A stretch of 64,000 nucleotides of DNA from Photobacterium toruni (GCF_024529955.1 NZ_AP024854.1:2294001-2358000), one strand, 5' to 3'; counted from the first letter of the stretch, positions 1-10,423 are shown. The notes: generated from the sequence alone by a model not told the origin. Translations and numbers: made by a program.

Positions 1-754
1 AACCAACTTTAATCTCTTCAACCGGATCGGCAGCTAGTGAGATACGTAACGTGTCACCAATGCCTTCTGCAAGTAACATTCCCAAACCAACAGCTGACTT
101 CACAGAACCAGCACGTGCACCGCCCGCTTCAGTAATACCTAAATGTAATGGCTGTACAATTTGTTTTGCTAATTGCCGGTAAGACTCAACCGCTAAAAAT
201 ACATCAGAAGCTTTCACACTGACTTTGAATTGATCAAAGTTCAGACGATCTAAAATCTCAACATGGCGCATTGCTGATTCAACTAATGCTTCTGGTGTTG
301 GTTCACCGTATTTTTGCTGAATTTCTTTTTCTAACGAACCACCATTCACACCGATTCGAATTGGAATATTCTTATCACGCGCACATTCAACGACTGAGCG
401 AATACGATCTTCTCGACCAATATTACCAGGGTTAATACGTAAACAATCAACGCCGTATTCTGCGACTTTTAATGCAATACGATAGTCAAAATGAATATCA
501 GCAACTAATGGCACATTAACTTGTTGTTTGATAAGTTTAAAGGCTTCAGCAGCATCCATTGTTGGTACAGAAACACGAACAATGTCAGCCCCTACTTTTT
601 CCAATGCACGAATTTGAGCCACCGTTGCATCAACATCGGTGGTTAGAGTGTTAGTCATTGATTGAACAGCAATTGGAGCGCCATCGCCAATCGGCACATT
701 ACCGACATAAATTCGGCTTGATTGGCGACGTATAATGGGTGATTCGTTATGCAT
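1..754 (-). CDS. ispG: 4-hydroxy-3-methylbut-2-enyl-diphosphate synthase, 3' part missing
   Basis: The first 251 codons of IspG (GcpE), read leftward from the ATG at 754 and cut by the window edge. The enzyme makes HMBPP from methylerythritol cyclodiphosphate in the MEP isoprenoid pathway, in the cytosol. The visible N-terminal TIM-barrel part starts [19 protein letters not shown] and contains [20 protein letters not shown] and INPGNIG, all nearly identical to E. coli IspG. The C-terminal [4Fe-4S] domain with its cysteines lies outside the window. rodZ ends 16 bases upstream of this start, so rodZ-ispG is probably cotranscribed. The enzyme depends on an Fe-S cluster, and the isc operon lies about 7 kb away. 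The identification is essentially certain. Confidence 0.97.
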   Translation of the reverse strand, partial: MHNESPIIRRQSSRIYVGNVPIGDGAPIAVQSMTNTLTTDVDATVAQIRALEKVGADIVRVSVPTMDAAEAFKLIKQQVNVPLVADIHFDYRIALKVAEYGVDCLRINPGNIGREDRIRSVVECARDKNIPIRIGVNGGSLEKEIQQKYGEPTPEALVESAMRHVEILDRLNFDQFKVSVKASDVFLAVESYRQLAKQIVQPLHLGITEAGGARAGSVKSAVGLGMLLAEGIGDTLRISLAADPVEEIKVG

Positions 755-770
755 GTTTTATTATTCTCTA

Positions 771-1739
771 TTACTGCGGCAACGTTAACGTTACAGGTCG
801 ACCTGCCGGATAGCGACTAAGATCGAAAGGTTGCCCTTTAAGTTCTATTTTAACGGCACTTGGTGCGCCAAGTCGAACTCGGAATGGTGCCTTACCGTTA
901 ATATCAAGTGTTTGACCTGCGGTCTTAATTCCACTTTCAAGACGTTTACCATTAGCGTCACGAATGTCAATCCAACAATCAGCAACAAAAGCTAATTGTA
1001 ATGCTGGTGCAGCTTCAGTCTCTGTGGTGATTGCTGGCGTTACTGCCGTTGGCTCTTTTATCTCAGTATCTGTTGTAGTGGTTGCTGCAACAGACTTAAC
1101 AGTAGTTGCAATATCAGTGCTCACTGCAGGCATTGGTACTGTATCGGTATTAACCGTTGGCGTTACTTCAGCTGAAACCGTTGGTGTTACACCATCAGTT
1201 ATCGTTGCTGTAGAACTCTCGACAGCTGGAGATGTTACTATCGTATCAGGAGTTGGTATATCTGTTGTAGGAGTTACCTTTGCAACATTAGCAACGTCAA
1301 CAACAGGCGTCGTATCTCGTTCTAAATGACTATTTTGCCACCACCAAACAGCTGTCACACCAACAAAAATTACCGCTAAAATCCATGTTAGTCCCATTAT
1401 ACGACTATCATGCGCTTCACGGTTAGTGCGACGTGAGAAACTTTGCATTTCTTGTGCTGTAGGTTTTGAGTGACCGTAATCATCTAATAGCGCAACCACG
1501 GCAACATCATCTAATCCAACATATTTTGCATATGAACGTACATATCCTCTGGTAAATGTGGATATTTTTTCACTATCAAAACAATTAGTTTCAATGTCAT
1601 TAATAACAGCTAATCGTAATCGTAATCGATTCGCAATATCTACTTGAGAGTAACCTAGTTGTTCACGTGCTTGACGAAGCATATCACCAGGACGTACAAC
1701 ATTTTCGGGTTGAGGTAAATCGTTGGGTTCAGTATTCAT
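771..1739 (-). CDS. rodZ: Cytoskeletal rod-shape protein RodZ
   Basis: RodZ is an inner-membrane protein that links MreB filaments to the wall-elongation machinery. The order seen is: a cytoplasmic Cro/CI-like helix-turn-helix at about residues 18-85, a basic stretch (SRRTNREAH), one membrane span at about 114-134 (ILAVIFVGVTAVWWW), a long periplasmic linker made almost entirely of Thr, Val, Pro, Ala and acidic residues (about 140-245), and a C-terminal beta domain of DUF4115 type containing CWIDIRDANGKRL. The 322-residue length is usual for Vibrionaceae. Its start overlaps the end of pilW by 11 bases, so the two are translationally coupled. The linker is low in complexity and probably varies in length between strains. 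Confidence 0.95.
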   Translation of the reverse strand: MNTEPNDLPQPENVVRPGDMLRQAREQLGYSQVDIANRLRLRLAVINDIETNCFDSEKISTFTRGYVRSYAKYVGLDDVAVVALLDDYGHSKPTAQEMQSFSRRTNREAHDSRIMGLTWILAVIFVGVTAVWWWQNSHLERDTTPVVDVANVAKVTPTTDIPTPDTIVTSPAVESSTATITDGVTPTVSAEVTPTVNTDTVPMPAVSTDIATTVKSVAATTTTDTEIKEPTAVTPAITTETEAAPALQLAFVADCWIDIRDANGKRLESGIKTAGQTLDINGKAPFRVRLGAPSAVKIELKGQPFDLSRYPAGRPVTLTLPQ

Positions 1740-2487
1740 TAGCTATATAATTCTGAAATTGCTGAGAATCGGGAAATTGTTTTTTTAATAAATTAACGTA
1801 TTTATCGACCAAAGTTAACCGTCCATTTTGCTTTTCTAACTGAATGAGCAACAACAAACTATTTGCTGTATATCCATATCGTTTATTAAATTTAAACAAC
1901 CGTACGCGAGCATCTTTATAATTATTAGCCTCTAATTCTAACTGCGCCAGTTGTAGCATTGATTTTGGACGATATGGATCGTGTGAAAGTGCTTTTTCGA
2001 AATAATCTATTGCTTGTAAATCATTGCCTTGTTTACGACTACATAAACCTGCATTTTCATAACTTGCTGAAATAAGATAATAGTAAGGTTGGTTAATTGC
2101 TTTAACAAACGTGCTGATAGCTTCATCATAACGTCCTTCGCTACACAAAAATGCGCCATAATTATTAAGCACATCACCATTTTTAGGTGCGTCTTTTAAG
2201 GCTTGTTTGTACATTTTTTCTGCCGCGTCTTTTTCACCTACCTTTTGATAATAATAGGCCATGGCGTTTTGAACACGATAATAATCCGGCGCATAATCTA
2301 ATGCCTGCTCTAAATTATCTCGTGCACGTTGCCATTGACCTACTTTTAAATAATTTAACCCTAATGTCATTCGTGCTTCAGCGGCATCAATGGCATCAAA
2401 TTGTTCAGCGTTATCTTCTACTGTCACAGTGGCACATCCGGCCAACAACAAACAAGAAAATAATGGATACTTCATCCATCGTATCAT
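1729..2487 (-). CDS. pilW: Type IV pilus biogenesis/stability lipoprotein PilW (PilF)
   Basis: Outer-membrane lipoprotein that helps the secretin PilQ assemble and stabilises type IV pili. The N-terminus has a short lipoprotein signal with lipobox LLAGC (acylated Cys at about residue 18). The rest is tandem TPR units, for example ARMTLGLNYLKVGQWQRARDN and AISTFVKAINQPYY, up to the C-terminus. The start at 2487 is preceded by AAGGTG six bases upstream. The 252-residue length fits the family. It sits between rlmN and rodZ, the usual place in gammaproteobacteria, and overlaps rodZ. No pilus structural genes lie nearby, which is normal for this housekeeping location. Confidence 0.93.
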   Translation of the reverse strand: MIRWMKYPLFSCLLLAGCATVTVEDNAEQFDAIDAAEARMTLGLNYLKVGQWQRARDNLEQALDYAPDYYRVQNAMAYYYQKVGEKDAAEKMYKQALKDAPKNGDVLNNYGAFLCSEGRYDEAISTFVKAINQPYYYLISASYENAGLCSRKQGNDLQAIDYFEKALSHDPYRPKSMLQLAQLELEANNYKDARVRLFKFNKRYGYTANSLLLLIQLEKQNGRLTLVDKYVNLLKKQFPDSQQFQNYIANEY

Positions 2488-2544
2488 TTTTATTCACCTT
2501 AACATCCGTGTTAAACCGCGAAGTGATTATAATCGCTAATCTAA

Positions 2545-3666
2545 TTAAAGGGTTTTAACTGCAATAGATTCACCCATCGGTAATTTTGCTTGAGTGCGTT
2601 TAGTTCGATCAATAACATCACCCACTAACTGACCACATGCGGCATCAATATCATCACCACGTGTTTTACGTACAGTTACCGTATAATCATACTCCATTAA
2701 CGTTTTCATAAAGCGATCTATACGTGAATTACTAGGTTTTTTATAAGGAGAACCTGGATATGGGTTAAATGGAATCAAATTAATTTTCGCTGGCGTGTCT
2801 TTTAATAGACGTCCTAACTGACGTGCATGTTCCATATCATCATTAACGTGATCAAGCAGCACATATTCAATGGTTACACGACCACGATTAGCATTGGTTG
2901 AATTCACATAACGACGTACGCTATCAAGGAACGTTTCGATATTCCAACGATCGTTAATCGGCATAATTTGCGAACGCAATTCATCTGTTGGTGCATGTAG
3001 TGAAATAGCCAGTGCAACATCGATAGTACCAATCATTTGCTCTAGGCCTGAAACGACACCAGACGTTGAAACCGTAACGCGACGCTTAGATAAACCAAAA
3101 CCTAAATCATCTAACATAATTTCTAATGCTGGAATTAAGTTTTTCATGTTCAGTAATGGCTCACCCATACCCATCATTACGATGTTAGTAATAGGGCGAC
3201 GGCCAGTTTCTTTTTGAATACCAATTTCTTTTGCTGCACGCCATACTTGACCAATAATTTCAGACACACGCAAATTACGGTTAAAGCCTTGCTGACCCGT
3301 AGAGCAAAATTTACATTCTAATGCACAGCCTACTTGAGAAGACACACACAAGGTTGCACGATCTTCATCTGGAATATAAACCGTTTCAACGTCTTGATCG
3401 CCAACACGCATTGCCCATTTGATAGTGCCATCATTTGAATATTGTGCGTTTGATACTTCAGGTGCACGAATTTCAGCAACACGCTGTAATTTTTCACGCA
3501 ACTTTTTGTTGATATTGTTCATTTGATCAAAGTCATCACAACCGAAATGATAAATCCATTTCATTATCTGATCTGCTCGGAATGGCTTTTCATTAAGCTC
3601 TTCGGCAAAGTATTTACGCAGACCTTTGCGATCGAAATCCAGCAGATTAATTTTGACAGTTGTCAT
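2545..3666 (-). CDS. rlmN: Dual-specificity RNA methyltransferase RlmN (23S rRNA A2503 / tRNA A37)
   Basis: Radical-SAM enzyme that adds a C2 methyl to A2503 of 23S rRNA and A37 of some tRNAs. The radical-SAM cluster motif [14 protein letters not shown] (CxxxCxxC) is at about residues 116-125, and the catalytic C-terminal cysteine lies in [13 protein letters not shown]. The rest follows E. coli RlmN along its length. I chose the ATG at 3666 (protein begins [10 protein letters not shown], 373 residues), which has AGTGAGG nine bases upstream, over an in-frame GTG at 3681 that would overlap that ribosome-binding site. It lies upstream of pilW. It needs an Fe-S cluster and reductant. Confidence 0.96.
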   Translation of the reverse strand: MTTVKINLLDFDRKGLRKYFAEELNEKPFRADQIMKWIYHFGCDDFDQMNNINKKLREKLQRVAEIRAPEVSNAQYSNDGTIKWAMRVGDQDVETVYIPDEDRATLCVSSQVGCALECKFCSTGQQGFNRNLRVSEIIGQVWRAAKEIGIQKETGRRPITNIVMMGMGEPLLNMKNLIPALEIMLDDLGFGLSKRRVTVSTSGVVSGLEQMIGTIDVALAISLHAPTDELRSQIMPINDRWNIETFLDSVRRYVNSTNANRGRVTIEYVLLDHVNDDMEHARQLGRLLKDTPAKINLIPFNPYPGSPYKKPSNSRIDRFMKTLMEYDYTVTVRKTRGDDIDAACGQLVGDVIDRTKRTQAKLPMGESIAVKTL

Positions 3667-3851
3667 CGGTTGGTGCCTCACTAAAAATGACTATTGCAGC
3701 GCCTTTAATAACTCGGAGATCTGCAAAGGGCAGCCTCATCATAGTTATCAGGGTTTAAGGCGCGAAATTGTACAGCCTTTATGCACAGGTTTCCACCCGT
3801 TCACTGTATGGTTATTTTAGTGATTGTAACAATCTTCGCTTTTAACATAAC

Positions 3852-3875
3852 AAAGGGAAGCATCAGCCTCCCTTT
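3852..3875 (-). terminator. Probable terminator after ndk
   Basis: Inverted repeat AAAGGGA(A)GC / GC(C)TCCCTTT with an ATCA loop, 37 bases downstream of the ndk stop on the minus strand. The T-run that follows is weak, so termination strength is uncertain. Confidence 0.5.
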
Positions 3876-3911
3876 AGTATTTGGTTTTACTTGTTTTTTA
3901 TCACTTTACGA

Positions 3912-4343
3912 TCATTCACTGCGAGGGCATAACTCATCAGCGGCAAAAAAATAGCTAATTTCACGTTCAGCCGATACTGGACTATCAGAACCATGCACCG
4001 AGTTGTAGCGTAAGCTAATCGCAAAATCGGCACGGATAGTGCCACAGGCGGCTTCTTGTGGGTTAGTTTTACCCATTAGTTCACGATAACGAACAATGGC
4101 ATCTTCCCCTTCAAGTACTTGCACCATCACTGGGCCTGATGTCATAAAATCAACTAATTCATCAAAAAAAGGTTTGCCTTCATGTTCAGCATAAAACCCT
4201 TGAGCTTGAGTTTTTGTTAACTGCAACATTTTAGCAGCAACAATTTTTAGGCCTGCATTTTCGAAACGTTGATAAATAGCGCCAATTAAATTTCGTTTAA
4301 CAGCATCCGGCTTTACGATTGAAAACGTTTTTTCTATTGTCAT
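3912..4343 (-). CDS. ndk: Nucleoside diphosphate kinase
   Basis: Transfers the gamma phosphate of ATP to other nucleoside diphosphates in the cytosol. The 143-residue protein has the complete family signature: the ATP-binding start [16 protein letters not shown], and the phosphohistidine motif NSVHGSDSP near residue 117. The C-terminus ADELCPRSE is the usual bacterial ending. It starts at ATG 4343. It stands alone between rlmN and the pepB pair, with its own terminator-like hairpin downstream. Confidence 0.97.
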   Translation of the reverse strand: MTIEKTFSIVKPDAVKRNLIGAIYQRFENAGLKIVAAKMLQLTKTQAQGFYAEHEGKPFFDELVDFMTSGPVMVQVLEGEDAIVRYRELMGKTNPQEAACGTIRADFAISLRYNSVHGSDSPVSAEREISYFFAADELCPRSE

Positions 4344-4420
4344 TATTATAATTTCCTTTTGAGTCTAGTTGCCGTCCATTTACTTAGTCGCACTTCATTG
4401 CCACTGATTAGTATTATTAC

Positions 4421-5698
4421 TTACAACAATAATCCTGCAATATTTGCAATACCTAAGCCCGTCGCACCGATAGCCCAACGAGGGTCAGCACTATCACGAT
4501 AACACGCGGCTAAATCAAAATGAATCCAACTGCAATTATCGATGTCGACAAAGCGTGACAAAAATCCTGCTGCATTAGATGCTCCCCCCATACCGCCTCC
4601 CTTTTGAACGCGACTATTGGCAGTATCTGCAAATGCAGAAGGACAGTAACCTTGATGCCATTTTTCAAGTGGCAATGGCCATGCGGGTTCATTGACTAAT
4701 TCAGATAACTGCTGTGCACGGGCTAACAATGCTTTATCAAATCCAAAAATAGCATTGTAATCACTCCCCACCGCCATCATTGCAGCTCCCGTTAATGTTG
4801 CTGCATCAATAATTAGCGGCGCTTTGGTTGCAGATGCCATTAATAAGCCATCAGCAAGTACTAAGCGACCTTCAGCATCGGTATTCACAATTTCAACAGA
4901 TACCCCATTGCTATACGTTAACACATCGCCAAGTTTATAAGCATCGCCTGAGACCATATTTTCAGCACAACAAAGAATAAGTTTGACCCGCTGCGTTAAA
5001 CCTTGTGCAATGGCATAACCTAATGCAGCAGTAACTGTTGCAGCGCCCCCCATGTCACATTTCATGCTGACCATACCAGCACTCGGTTTTAAACTGTAAC
5101 CACCAGAATCAAAAGTGATCCCTTTACCAACTAAACACGCACTCACTGGCGCATCAGGATCATTTGTGGGGTTATAATCAACACTGAGTAATACTGGCGG
5201 ATGCTGACTACCTCGACCCACACTGTGAATACCAATCCAACCATCAGCCAAAAGCTCATCACCAACAATCATTTGAGTATGAATATATTCCCCCCCAATG
5301 TCAGTCAAAAAGCTCACAGCGGCTTTTGCTAATTGTTGTGGATATAGCGTATCAGGGCCGGTATTAATGAGTTTTCGTGCCCAATCATGGCTATGACGAC
5401 GCGCATTTAACAATTCAAGCTCATCTTCATCAATCGATGCCCATTTGATAGTAACGGTTTCCATGGTGGCGGCAAAACCACAATAAAATGCCCATTGACG
5501 TTCATAATTCCAACCGTCACCCGCTAAACTTACCGCTTCAACCCCTTGCGTTTGAATTTGTCGGCCTGCTTGTTGAATACGGCGTAAACTAAAAGTATCG
5601 CCATAATGGATGCAAGCACTGCGGGTTTGATAACTAATTAAAGCGTTACCGCCCCAAGGAGCACCAGCAGGCAAGTTGGATAAAGTTACTGTCAACAT
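4421..5698 (-). CDS. Peptidase B-like leucyl aminopeptidase (second, diverged copy)
   Basis: M17-family aminopeptidase, 425 residues, similar over its whole length to PepB and to the adjacent gene at 5829-7112. Both active-site blocks are intact: [11 protein letters not shown] with the downstream CDMGGAATV aspartate, and [14 protein letters not shown], so it should still bind two metal ions and cut N-terminal residues from peptides. The N-terminal third is the most divergent from its neighbour. The tandem arrangement suggests gene duplication. A strong hairpin at 5764-5811 separates the two, so this copy needs its own promoter. I give no symbol because the neighbouring copy is closer to E. 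coli PepB. Confidence 0.9.
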   Translation of the reverse strand: MLTVTLSNLPAGAPWGGNALISYQTRSACIHYGDTFSLRRIQQAGRQIQTQGVEAVSLAGDGWNYERQWAFYCGFAATMETVTIKWASIDEDELELLNARRHSHDWARKLINTGPDTLYPQQLAKAAVSFLTDIGGEYIHTQMIVGDELLADGWIGIHSVGRGSQHPPVLLSVDYNPTNDPDAPVSACLVGKGITFDSGGYSLKPSAGMVSMKCDMGGAATVTAALGYAIAQGLTQRVKLILCCAENMVSGDAYKLGDVLTYSNGVSVEIVNTDAEGRLVLADGLLMASATKAPLIIDAATLTGAAMMAVGSDYNAIFGFDKALLARAQQLSELVNEPAWPLPLEKWHQGYCPSAFADTANSRVQKGGGMGGASNAAGFLSRFVDIDNCSWIHFDLAACYRDSADPRWAIGATGLGIANIAGLLL

Positions 5699-5758
5699 AA
5701 TCGATAACCTCTTGTTTTATTTATAGTCTATATTTTTAGTTTGACGTAATTTAAATAT

Positions 5759-5811
5759 AAAAAAAGCCCTCTAAATGATTTTAACTAGAAACAAAATCAT
5801 TAAGAAGGCTT
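5759..5811 (-). terminator. Rho-independent terminator of pepB
   Basis: Long imperfect stem with arms AAGCC..TCT..AATGATTTT and AAAATCATT..AGA..GGCTT, an AACTAGAAAC loop, then seven Ts on the minus strand. It lies 17 bases past the pepB stop and splits the two pepB copies into separate transcription units. Confidence 0.85.
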
Positions 5812-5828
5812 ACTATTGTTAGTTTATA

Positions 5829-7112
5829 TTATTGAGCGAGAATACGCGCCAAGGTTTTTACACCCATACCCGTTGCGCCTGCCGCCCATTGATCATTCGC
5901 GCTCTTACGATAAGTACCACTGGCGTCAATATGCATCCAACCTTGCTGATAATTCTCAACAAAATAAGATAAGAATGCCGCAGCAGTACTGGCTCCTGGC
6001 ATAAAATCACCACTTGAAATATTTGCTAAATCAGCAAAATTTGATGGCAACATATTACGGTGGATTTCAGCTAAAGGTAATGGCCACAGACCTTCACCTT
6101 CATGTTCTGCTGCCGCTAATGCTTGACGAGATAGAGCCGGATCAAAACTTAATAGTGCATGGTAGTCATTACCTAACGCCATTTTGGCAGAGCCCGTTAA
6201 TGTCGCGCAATCAATAATTAATTCAGGGTGTTGGCTATTGGCATACATCAAACCATCAGCCAGTACCAATCGTCCTTCAGCATCCGTATTTAACACTTCA
6301 ACGGTTTTACCATTTTTATATTTAATGATATCGCCCAATTTTAATGCTCGGCCTGAAATCATATTTTCAGCACAACATAATACTAATTTAATCCGCTTAT
6401 TAAGCCCGCGCGTCATTGCCAATGCCAACCCGCCAGTGGCTAATGCTGCACCACCCATATCAGCCTTCATTGCCGTCATTCCTGCAGAAGGCTTAATGCT
6501 ATAGCCACCGGAATCGAAGGTGATACCTTTACCAACAATACATGCAAAAACAGGCGCATCAGCATCACCCGTTGGATTATAATCTAAGCGTAGCATTGCT
6601 GGACGGTGATCTGAACCACGACCTACCGCATGAATACCATTCCAACCTTCATCTAATAAATTATTACCTTTGGTGATCTTATAGGTAACATGTTCAGGTG
6701 CTAATGACTTAATAAACTCGCCCGCACGTGCTGCCAATTGTGAAGGTGCTACCACATCTGCTGGTTGATTAATAATACCGCACACCCAGCTAATGGTTTT
6801 AATCCGTGCCTGCAATTCAGTTTCATCGGCTTTATTTAATGGTTCCCAAGTCACCGAATTATCCGTCTTTGGATTACGGTAGCCTTGTAAAAATGCCCAA
6901 ATTGCGTCTAACCCCCATGCCATGCCGATTAAGTTAACCGCTTTAATGCCTTGCGCATCAAACCGACGACCAGCACGTTGAATATCACCCAACAGATCAT
7001 GGGTCGATACATGAATCACACTGCCTTCAGCACCAAAACTAATTAATGCGTTTGTTCCCCATTGCGAACCTGCCGCTTGATGAGAAAGACTCACCGACAT
7101 TACACTAGACAT
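5829..7112 (-). CDS. pepB: Peptidase B (aminopeptidase)
   Basis: Cytosolic M17 leucyl aminopeptidase with broad specificity for N-terminal residues. It carries [13 protein letters not shown] with the following [10 protein letters not shown], and [14 protein letters not shown], which hold the metal ligands and catalytic lysine, plus the C-terminal [22 protein letters not shown] block typical of PepB. I chose ATG 7112 ([12 protein letters not shown], 427 residues) because AAGGAG lies seven bases upstream; an ORF extension to 7145 lacks a site. It follows iscX, as in enteric bacteria where pepB closes the isc region. The neighbouring copy downstream is a paralogue. Confidence 0.94.
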   Translation of the reverse strand: MSSVMSVSLSHQAAGSQWGTNALISFGAEGSVIHVSTHDLLGDIQRAGRRFDAQGIKAVNLIGMAWGLDAIWAFLQGYRNPKTDNSVTWEPLNKADETELQARIKTISWVCGIINQPADVVAPSQLAARAGEFIKSLAPEHVTYKITKGNNLLDEGWNGIHAVGRGSDHRPAMLRLDYNPTGDADAPVFACIVGKGITFDSGGYSIKPSAGMTAMKADMGGAALATGGLALAMTRGLNKRIKLVLCCAENMISGRALKLGDIIKYKNGKTVEVLNTDAEGRLVLADGLMYANSQHPELIIDCATLTGSAKMALGNDYHALLSFDPALSRQALAAAEHEGEGLWPLPLAEIHRNMLPSNFADLANISSGDFMPGASTAAAFLSYFVENYQQGWMHIDASGTYRKSANDQWAAGATGMGVKTLARILAQ

Positions 7113-7258
7113 TGATAAGCTCCTTGATAAATACCACACAGCCAAGCAATTAAGTAAAGCTGATTACTGCGTTATTGTTATACTCTTTTTATAACCAATA
7201 AGACTATGCCCATCCCCCTTGCGAGGCAACAATAAAACAGGCTTTTTCGTGGTTCTAA

Positions 7259-7456
7259 TTATTGTTCATCAATCCAACACATCTGCACGGCTTCTAAGAT
7301 TTTTTCATTACAATGATCAACATCATCATCAAAGGTATCAAGCGCAACAATCCAATCTCTTAAGTCAGTAAAGCGTACTTGAGTTGGATCAACCTCTGGG
7401 TATAGCTCAATCAGTTCAATAGCAATATCACGTGAATCAATCCATTGTAGACTCAT
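7259..7456 (-). CDS. iscX: Iron-sulphur cluster assembly protein IscX (YfhJ)
   Basis: Small acidic protein of 65 residues that binds iron and IscS and tunes cluster assembly. It matches E. coli IscX throughout: WIDSRDIAIELIELYPEVDP, VRFTDLRDWIVALDTFDDD and the C-terminal NEKILEAVQMCWIDEQ. Its winged-helix fold needs no cofactor motif. In most gammaproteobacteria it directly follows fdx in one operon. Here 223 bases and a clear terminator lie between them, so iscX is probably transcribed on its own or with pepB, which begins about 146 bases downstream. Confidence 0.95.
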   Translation of the reverse strand: MSLQWIDSRDIAIELIELYPEVDPTQVRFTDLRDWIVALDTFDDDVDHCNEKILEAVQMCWIDEQ

Positions 7457-7531
7457 AATAAATCCTCATTTATTTAATAGAAACAATACATTAAGTTAAT
7501 CATACTCAATTTAACCACACTTAATTAATAG

Positions 7532-7556
7532 CAATCCCATTCATTAAGTGGTCATC
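7532..7556. repeat. Short dispersed repeat, copy 1
   Basis: Non-coding element CAATCCCAT.CATTA.GTGGTCATC between fdx and iscX, repeated with two mismatches at 15057-15081. Both copies lie in intergenic DNA and on the same strand. It could be part of a genome-wide interspersed repeat family, which this window alone cannot show. Confidence 0.5.
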
Positions 7557-7636
7557 ATTCAAAGCATTGGATTCAAGCAAGTAGCTCAGAAACGTATTGT
7601 GATTAGTATAAATAGCCGTAACCCTAATCAACAGTT

Positions 7637-7667
7637 AAAAAAATAGGCCGCCATCATGGCGACCTAT
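7637..7667 (-). terminator. Rho-independent terminator of the isc operon
   Basis: Stem ATAGG.CGCCAT / ATGGCG.CCTAT with one internal mismatch and a very short loop, followed on the minus strand by seven Ts. It lies 12 bases past the fdx stop and before iscX, so it ends the iscRSUA-hscBA-fdx transcript. Confidence 0.9.
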
Positions 7668-7679
7668 CTTCATAGTCAA

Positions 7680-8018
7680 TTACTGAGCTTCAGAAGCAAG
7701 ATTGACGGTATAACGTGGAATATCGACCACTAAATCTTCATCAGCCACTCGAGCCTGACAACTTAAACGAGATTCTGGCTCAAGTCCCCATGCTTTATCG
7801 AGCATGTCATCTTCTAGCTCATCACTCTCTTTTAGAGAATCAAACCCTTCACGGACAACAACATGACAAGTCGTACATGCACAAGATTTTTCACACGCAT
7901 GCTCAATTTCAATACCATTGCGCAATGCAACATCTAGGATAGTTTCGCCTGATTGCGCGTCTAAAATAGCGCCTTCAGGACAATGTTCTTCATTCGGTAA
8001 AATTATAATCTTAGGCAT
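7680..8018 (-). CDS. fdx: ISC system [2Fe-2S] ferredoxin
   Basis: Adrenodoxin-type ferredoxin that supplies electrons for cluster assembly on IscU. The four cluster ligands are visible: three in HACEKSCACTTCHVV (residues about 42-51) and one in LSCQARVADED near residue 87. The 112-residue length and the C-terminus VDIPRYTVNLASEAQ are normal. It starts two bases after the hscA stop and is the last gene before the operon terminator. Confidence 0.96.
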   Translation of the reverse strand: MPKIIILPNEEHCPEGAILDAQSGETILDVALRNGIEIEHACEKSCACTTCHVVVREGFDSLKESDELEDDMLDKAWGLEPESRLSCQARVADEDLVVDIPRYTVNLASEAQ

Positions 8019-8020
8019 GC

Positions 8021-9874
8021 CTAAACCTCATCAATAGACTGGCCAGCAAGCGCCTGACGAATCGATTGATCCATTCGACGTGACGCAAATTCTTGGCTGG
8101 CCTTATCAGTTTTCTTAATTCCTGCTTCAATGGTACGAGCGTCGCCACTCTGACGTAATTGAACCAGTTCCATCATTACAGTTTCTAACTCTTCACGTTC
8201 TTGAGCACTTAACAAAGCATCGCCATCTGTTGCCAATGCTGCAATCAGCCCTTCAAGGACGCGATCAGCTTCTACCTGTTGCTCCGCTAATGCACGTGCG
8301 TCTTTGTCATCTTGAGCAAATGTCATTGAATCACGGAGCATGGTTGCAATTTCATCATCCGACAGCCCATAAGAAGGCTTAACTTGAATAGATGATTGCA
8401 CCCCACTGCTTTTTTCCATTGCGGTTACAGACAATAAGCCATCAGCATCAACTTGATAAGTCACACGAATATGCGCAGCACCTGCAGCCATTGCAGGAAT
8501 ACCACGCAGCGTGAATCGTGCCAATGAACGACAATCACTCACCATTTCACGCTCACCTTGAACGATATGAACTGACATTGCCGTTTGACCATCTTTAAAG
8601 GTGGTAAACTCTTGGGCGCGAGCAACAGGCAATGTGGTATTACGTGGAATAATCTTCTCAACCATACCGCCCATAGTTTCAATGCCAAGCGATAATGGAA
8701 TGACATCAAGCAGTAACATATCTGCATCAGGCTTATTACCAATTAATATATCAGCTTGAATAGCAGCACCGATTGCCACGACTTGATCAGGGTCGATAGA
8801 CGTTAATGGCGTTTTACCAAAAAAATCACCTACTAATTGACGCACTAATGGTACGCGAGTTGAACCACCAACCATGACGGTTTCAATCACATCATCAATA
8901 GTGATATCGGCATCTTTTAATGCTCGACGGCAAGCAAACAATGTTTTCTTTATTAATGGCGTAATTAACCCATCAAATTGCTCACGAGTAATTTCACCCT
9001 GCCAGCCTAATACATTAATTGTTACGCTATCAGCATCACTTAAAGCGACTTTCGCTTGTTGAGCTGCATCTTGTAATTCACGACGTTGTTGTGGCGTCAA
9101 TGTATCAACTAATTGCGCTTGAAGTAGAATCCAGTCAGCAAGTAACTGATCAAGATCATCACCGCCTAATGCCGAATCACCACCTGTGGCTAATACTTCA
9201 AACACACCTTTTGATAGACGTAGAATTGAAATATCAAAGGTGCCACCACCAAGATCATAAACGGCAATAACCCCTTCTTGACCCGAATCAAGACCATAAG
9301 CAATAGCCGCTGCTGTTGGTTCATTAAGTAAGCGCAAAACATTTAAATTAGCGAGCTTAGCGGCATCTTTGGTGCCAGCACGCTGCGCATCATCAAAATA
9401 AGCAGGAACGGTGATCACGACTCCTTCAAGGTCGCCACCTAAACTTTCTACTGCACGCTGACTTAATGATTTTAAAATTTCAGCAGAGACTTGTACTGGA
9501 TTCATTGTCCCTTGACGGGTAACCAGTTGCGGTAAGCCATTTGCTGATGCGGTAAATTGATAAGGTAATTGCGGATAACGCTGTTCAATATCAGCTAATG
9601 AACGTCCCATCAGACGCTTTACCGATAAGATAGTATTAACAGGATCCCGTTGCGCATAAACACGTGCGGCATCACCTGTAACTATATTGTTATCAGCATA
9701 ATGAACGACTGAGGGTAAAATTGAACGTCCTTCAGCATCTTTCAATGTTTCAGCAACACCGCTACGAACGGCGGCAACTAATGAGTTTGTCGTCCCTAAA
9801 TCAATGCCAACCGCTAATTTTTGCTGATGCGGTGCTGCACTTTGACCGGGTTCAGAAATCTGTAAAAATGCCAT
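8021..9874 (-). CDS. hscA: Fe-S assembly chaperone HscA (Hsp70 family)
   Basis: Specialised Hsp70 that binds the LPPVK motif of IscU and, with HscB, drives cluster release in an ATP-dependent cycle. The nucleotide-binding domain holds [49 protein letters not shown] and [13 protein letters not shown]. The substrate domain starts near residue 390 ([13 protein letters not shown]) and ends in a helical lid. Its 617 residues nearly equal the 616 of E. coli. It lies 33 bases downstream of hscB and is followed at once by fdx. Confidence 0.97.
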   Translation of the reverse strand: MAFLQISEPGQSAAPHQQKLAVGIDLGTTNSLVAAVRSGVAETLKDAEGRSILPSVVHYADNNIVTGDAARVYAQRDPVNTILSVKRLMGRSLADIEQRYPQLPYQFTASANGLPQLVTRQGTMNPVQVSAEILKSLSQRAVESLGGDLEGVVITVPAYFDDAQRAGTKDAAKLANLNVLRLLNEPTAAAIAYGLDSGQEGVIAVYDLGGGTFDISILRLSKGVFEVLATGGDSALGGDDLDQLLADWILLQAQLVDTLTPQQRRELQDAAQQAKVALSDADSVTINVLGWQGEITREQFDGLITPLIKKTLFACRRALKDADITIDDVIETVMVGGSTRVPLVRQLVGDFFGKTPLTSIDPDQVVAIGAAIQADILIGNKPDADMLLLDVIPLSLGIETMGGMVEKIIPRNTTLPVARAQEFTTFKDGQTAMSVHIVQGEREMVSDCRSLARFTLRGIPAMAAGAAHIRVTYQVDADGLLSVTAMEKSSGVQSSIQVKPSYGLSDDEIATMLRDSMTFAQDDKDARALAEQQVEADRVLEGLIAALATDGDALLSAQEREELETVMMELVQLRQSGDARTIEAGIKKTDKASQEFASRRMDQSIRQALAGQSIDEV

Positions 9875-9907
9875 TATTGTTCCTGTCTAAATAACACAAC
9901 GGATTGA

Positions 9908-10423
9908 TTAGTCGAATAATGATTCTTCAAGACGTTCGACTTCATCACGTAACTTAACAATAAACTTTAATTTACGAACTGCATCAGCAGCTTCAATCCA
10001 ATTTTCTTGACTCAATAACTGAGCCAATTTATCCAACTGTGCCTTATACATCGCTGTTGCCTGTTGTTCAAAATCAAACAAAGCCGCTTCAGGATCAGTT
10101 GAGTCAGAAATAACTTCAAGTGCTTCACGCAGTTCCATTTGCTGCATTAAGAAATCCATATCTTGCAATGTCTTTTGTTCACCACGAATATCTTCATCGC
10201 GTTCAGCAAGCATATATTCAGCACGTGAGACAGGATTTTTTAATGTTTGAAAGGCATCATTAATCTGGGCAGCTTTTTGTACTGACAGTAATCGATCACG
10301 CTCAGATGCTGTTGCAAAGTTATCAGGATGGAATCGACGCTGTAATTCACGGAATTGTGTTGCTAGTAAACCGCCATCAATATCAAATTGAAACGGTAAT
10401 CCAAATAATTCGAAATGATTCAT
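9908..10423 (-). CDS. hscB: Co-chaperone HscB (J-domain protein)
   Basis: J-domain partner that delivers IscU to HscA and stimulates its ATPase. The N-terminal J domain carries the HPD tripeptide in LQRRFHPDNFATAS (about residue 32), and the C-terminal three-helix bundle binds IscU. I set the start at ATG 10423 (MNHFELFGLP, 171 residues), which matches the E. coli start; a longer frame to 10462 adds an unrelated tail. No strong ribosome-binding site is seen there, which is consistent with modest expression inside the operon. Confidence 0.93.
   Translation of the reverse strand: MNHFELFGLPFQFDIDGGLLATQFRELQRRFHPDNFATASERDRLLSVQKAAQINDAFQTLKNPVSRAEYMLAERDEDIRGEQKTLQDMDFLMQQMELREALEVISDSTDPEAALFDFEQQATAMYKAQLDKLAQLLSQENWIEAADAVRKLKFIVKLRDEVERLEESLFD

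Noticed and set aside
964..1329. Plus-strand 121-codon ORF rich in Val and Thr
   Set aside because: It is the complement of the repetitive linker of rodZ.
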